Below, in pieces: positions 36,450 to 38,445 of a stretch of DNA of 38,445 nucleotides (the first letter of the stretch is position 1; each line of letters begins with the position of its first letter). A program made the translations under genes and the position numbers. Where the stretch lies: contig DATGNS010000030.1 of assembly GCA_035306625.1 (NCBI GenBank), positions 1 to 38,445 on the forward strand. The letters are read 5' to 3'. The stretch comes from Serpens sp035306625 (GTDB taxonomy: Bacteria; Pseudomonadota; Gammaproteobacteria; Pseudomonadales; Pseudomonadaceae). The notes under the pieces were generated by a model. That model made no database searches. It was not told the DNA's origin and worked only from the letters and a program-made list of their open reading frames with translations.

Positions 36450-37334
36450 TCAGGCCAGCTCGCCCCGCAGCCACTGCGCCAGACGCTCGGCGCGGCTGTC
36501 CAGCCGGCGGCGGGGCACCCACAGGGCCAGGCGCGCCGAGGTCTCCACGAAACCCCAGGGCGCCAGCAGGCGGCCGGCCGCCAGATCGTCGGCTACCAGC
36601 TGGCGGGGCGCGATGGCCACGCCCAGGCCGGCCAGGGCGGCCTCCAGCAGGTAATAGAGGTGCTCGAAGCCCTGGCCCAGGCGCAGGCGTTCCGGCTCCA
36701 GACCCTGACTGCGCAGCCAGACCGGCCAGGCCTGCGGGCGCGAGGCGGTGTGCAGCACGGCCTGCTCCAGTACCGCCTCCGGCGGCGCCTGGCACAGTTG
36801 CTCGGCATCGGCGTAATGGGGACTGAACACCGGCCCCAGGGATTCGGGGGCCAGTTCATACACCACGAAATCCGCCGGCCAGGGCGGCTCGGCATACCAC
36901 AGCAGGGCATCCAGCCCGGCGCGGCGCGGATCCTGCTCGCCCTCGCTGGCCGACAGCTGCAGGCGCAGCTCCGGCAGCGCGCGGTGCAGGCGATCCAGGC
37001 GCGGGATGAACCAGCGCGCCAGCAGGCTGCCCGGGCAGCCGAGCACGAAGGGCGCGTCGGCGGTCTGCCGGCGCAGCTCCAGGCAGGCCTGGGCGATGCG
37101 CTCGAAGGCCTCGCCGGCCACCTGTCCGAGTCGCTGGCCGGCATCCGTGAGTTTTACGCCTCGCCCGTGCTTCTCCAGTACCGCCACACCCATCCAGTCC
37201 TCCAGATTGGCGATCTGCCGACTGACAGCGCCATGGGTGACATTCAGCTCGTCGGCCGCCTGTTTCAGGCTGCCCAGGCGCGCCACCGCTTCGAACGCAC
37301 GCAGGGCATTGAGGGGGGGCAGGGGAACAGTCAT
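36450..37334 (-). CDS. trpI: LysR-family activator of trpBA, TrpI
   Basis: This 294-residue LysR regulator has an N-terminal winged helix (LNALRAFEAVARLGSLKQAADELNV) and a C-terminal ligand domain that in the family binds indoleglycerol phosphate. It is divergent from trpB with 98 nt between, which is the classic Pseudomonas trpI-trpBA arrangement, so TrpI most likely activates trpBA and represses itself from that region. The ATG at 37334 is the first in frame. Confidence 0.93.
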   Translation of the reverse strand: MTVPLPPLNALRAFEAVARLGSLKQAADELNVTHGAVSRQIANLEDWMGVAVLEKHGRGVKLTDAGQRLGQVAGEAFERIAQACLELRRQTADAPFVLGCPGSLLARWFIPRLDRLHRALPELRLQLSASEGEQDPRRAGLDALLWYAEPPWPADFVVYELAPESLGPVFSPHYADAEQLCQAPPEAVLEQAVLHTASRPQAWPVWLRSQGLEPERLRLGQGFEHLYYLLEAALAGLGVAIAPRQLVADDLAAGRLLAPWGFVETSARLALWVPRRRLDSRAERLAQWLRGELA

Positions 37335-37432
37335 AAGTGAGTTTTCCTGACTAGTTCCAGCAATCTTATCGCTTTTGCCGGCGGCGTGGATTGGTTAAGG
37401 TCGGCACATTGACGCATCCCCAGGAGCCCACC
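37335..37432. promoter_or_regulatory. trpI-trpB divergent control region
   Basis: These 98 nt between divergent trpI and trpB must hold both promoters and the TrpI sites known from P. aeruginosa and P. putida. I could not assign a convincing T-N11-A site or a -35/-10 pair by eye. The ribosome-binding site of trpB is CAGGAG just before 37433. Confidence 0.6.
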
Positions 37433-38445
37433 ATGACTTCACTGCGCAACGGTCCCGACGCCAGGGGCCTGTTCGGCAGCTTCGGCGGCCAGTATGTCGC
37501 CGAAACCCTGATGCCGCTGATCCACGAGCTGGCCGCCGAATACGAGAAGGCCAAGAACGATCCCGCGTTCATCGAAGAATTGGCCTACTTCCAGCGCGAT
37601 TACATCGGTCGGCCCAGCCCGCTGTACTTCGCCGAACGCCTCACCGAGTTCTGCGGCGGCGCGAAGATCTATTTGAAGCGCGAGGAGCTGAACCACACCG
37701 GCGCGCACAAGATCAACAACTGCATCGGCCAGATCCTGCTGGCCAGGCGCATGGGCAAGAAGCGCATCATCGCCGAAACCGGTGCCGGCATGCACGGCGT
37801 GGCCACCGCCACCGTGGCGGCACGCTTCGGCATGCAGTGCGTGGTGTACATGGGCACCACCGACATCGATCGCCAGCAGGCCAACGTGTTCCGCATGCGC
37901 CTCCTGGGCGCCCAGGTGATTCCGGTCACCGCCGGCACCGGCACCCTCAAGGACGCCATGAACGAGGCCCTGCGCGACTGGGTGACCAACGTCCACGACA
38001 CCTTCTACCTGATCGGCACCGCCGCCGGTCCGCACCCCTATCCGGCCATGGTGCGCGACTTCCAGGCAGTGATCGGCAAGGAAACCCGCGAACAGCTGCA
38101 GGAGAAGGAAGGCCGCCTGCCCGACAGCCTGATCGCCTGCATCGGCGGGGGCTCCAATGCCATCGGCCTGTTCCACCCGTTCCTGGACGATGACAGCGTC
38201 AAGATCATCGGCGTGGAAGCCGCCGGCCACGGCATCGACACCGGCAAGCACGCCGCCAGCATGAACGGCGGCACCCCCGGCGTGCTGCATGGCAACCGCA
38301 CCTTCCTGCTGCAGGACGAGGACGGCCAGATCATCGACGCCCACTCGGTGTCCGCCGGCCTCGACTACCCGGGCGTCGGCCCCGAACACGCCTGGCTGCA
38401 CGACATCGGCCGCGTCGAGTACGTTCCGGTCACCGACAAGGAGGC
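37433..38445 (+). CDS. trpB: Tryptophan synthase beta chain, 5' part
   Basis: This is the PLP-dependent enzyme that makes L-tryptophan from indole and serine; about 337 residues are visible before the window ends. The N-terminus FGSFGGQYVAETLMPLI is typical. The PLP lysine is in HTGAHKINN, the catalytic glutamate follows in AETGAGMHGVATA, and the phosphate-binding loop is GGGSNAIG. The ATG at 37433 has AGGAG 6 nt upstream. trpA should follow outside the window. Confidence 0.97.
   Translation, partial: MTSLRNGPDARGLFGSFGGQYVAETLMPLIHELAAEYEKAKNDPAFIEELAYFQRDYIGRPSPLYFAERLTEFCGGAKIYLKREELNHTGAHKINNCIGQILLARRMGKKRIIAETGAGMHGVATATVAARFGMQCVVYMGTTDIDRQQANVFRMRLLGAQVIPVTAGTGTLKDAMNEALRDWVTNVHDTFYLIGTAAGPHPYPAMVRDFQAVIGKETREQLQEKEGRLPDSLIACIGGGSNAIGLFHPFLDDDSVKIIGVEAAGHGIDTGKHAASMNGGTPGVLHGNRTFLLQDEDGQIIDAHSVSAGLDYPGVGPEHAWLHDIGRVEYVPVTDKE

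Overview
The window is GC-rich and almost fully coding. Its gene content matches Pseudomonas in the broad sense (P. aeruginosa / P. stutzeri / P. mendocina relatives). Diagnostic genes are split class II ribonucleotide reductase nrdJa-nrdJb, divergent trpI-trpB, the zur-znuCB/znuA locus followed by a lipoprotein of the PA5502 type, a coxB-coxA-cox11-coIII-surf1-ctaA-ctaB-sco cluster, and a PA0069-type radical SAM gene. From memory, many of these lie on either side of the replication origin in P. aeruginosa, so this looks like an origin-proximal chromosomal region with a reshuffled order. I see no phage, insertion sequence, CRISPR array, tRNA or rRNA.

Layout. 1-1290: 3' end of prlC and a small zinc-ribbon gene. 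1311-5018: zinc uptake, with a lipoprotein gene, znuB, znuC and zur on the minus strand, znuA divergent on the plus strand, and a Zur-box-like palindrome between them. 5015-7150: large-subunit catalase katE. 7318-9825: metNIQ methionine importer, closed by a strong terminator. 9876-10020: a cluster of palindromic repeats. 9999-15568: an accessory cytochrome c oxidase module with a lipoprotein-like subunit II carrying cytochrome c, a subunit I/III fusion, a small membrane protein and a caa3-type CtaG; a DUF2231 gene and a HemJ/CopD-like gene sit beside it. 15651-23935: the standard aa3-type oxidase cluster with copper and heme A assembly genes. 24121-26720: beta-carbonic anhydrase, an unknown protein, and a radical SAM gene behind a LexA box. 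26788-31056: a bile-acid-symporter-family protein and nrdJa-nrdJb. 31053-36325: lipoprotein peptidase, small lipoprotein, LLM flavin oxidoreductase, acyltransferase, DUF1161 protein and dodecin. 36450-38445: trpI and the 5' part of trpB.

The two oxidases sit side by side and probably share heme A synthesis (ctaA, ctaB) and copper delivery (Sco), but use unrelated CuB assembly factors (Caa3_CtaG versus Cox11). The standard subunit I keeps the conserved proton-channel residues. The fusion subunit I keeps every metal ligand and the cross-linked tyrosine, but lacks the K-channel lysine, the D-channel asparagine pair and the subunit III glutamate. This is the most unusual signal in the window. A neglected gene in the standard cluster (18248-18820) looks like a divergent Sco-type CxxxC protein.

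Regulatory signals read from sequence are a Zur-type palindrome (4035-4057), a LexA box inside a perfect 15-bp inverted repeat (26724-26761), an RpoS-type -10 element upstream of coxB (24048-24054), a sigma70-like promoter upstream of nrdJa, and the metQ terminator. Seven of the eight convergent gene pairs end within 20 nt of each other or overlap, leaving no room for ordinary terminators.
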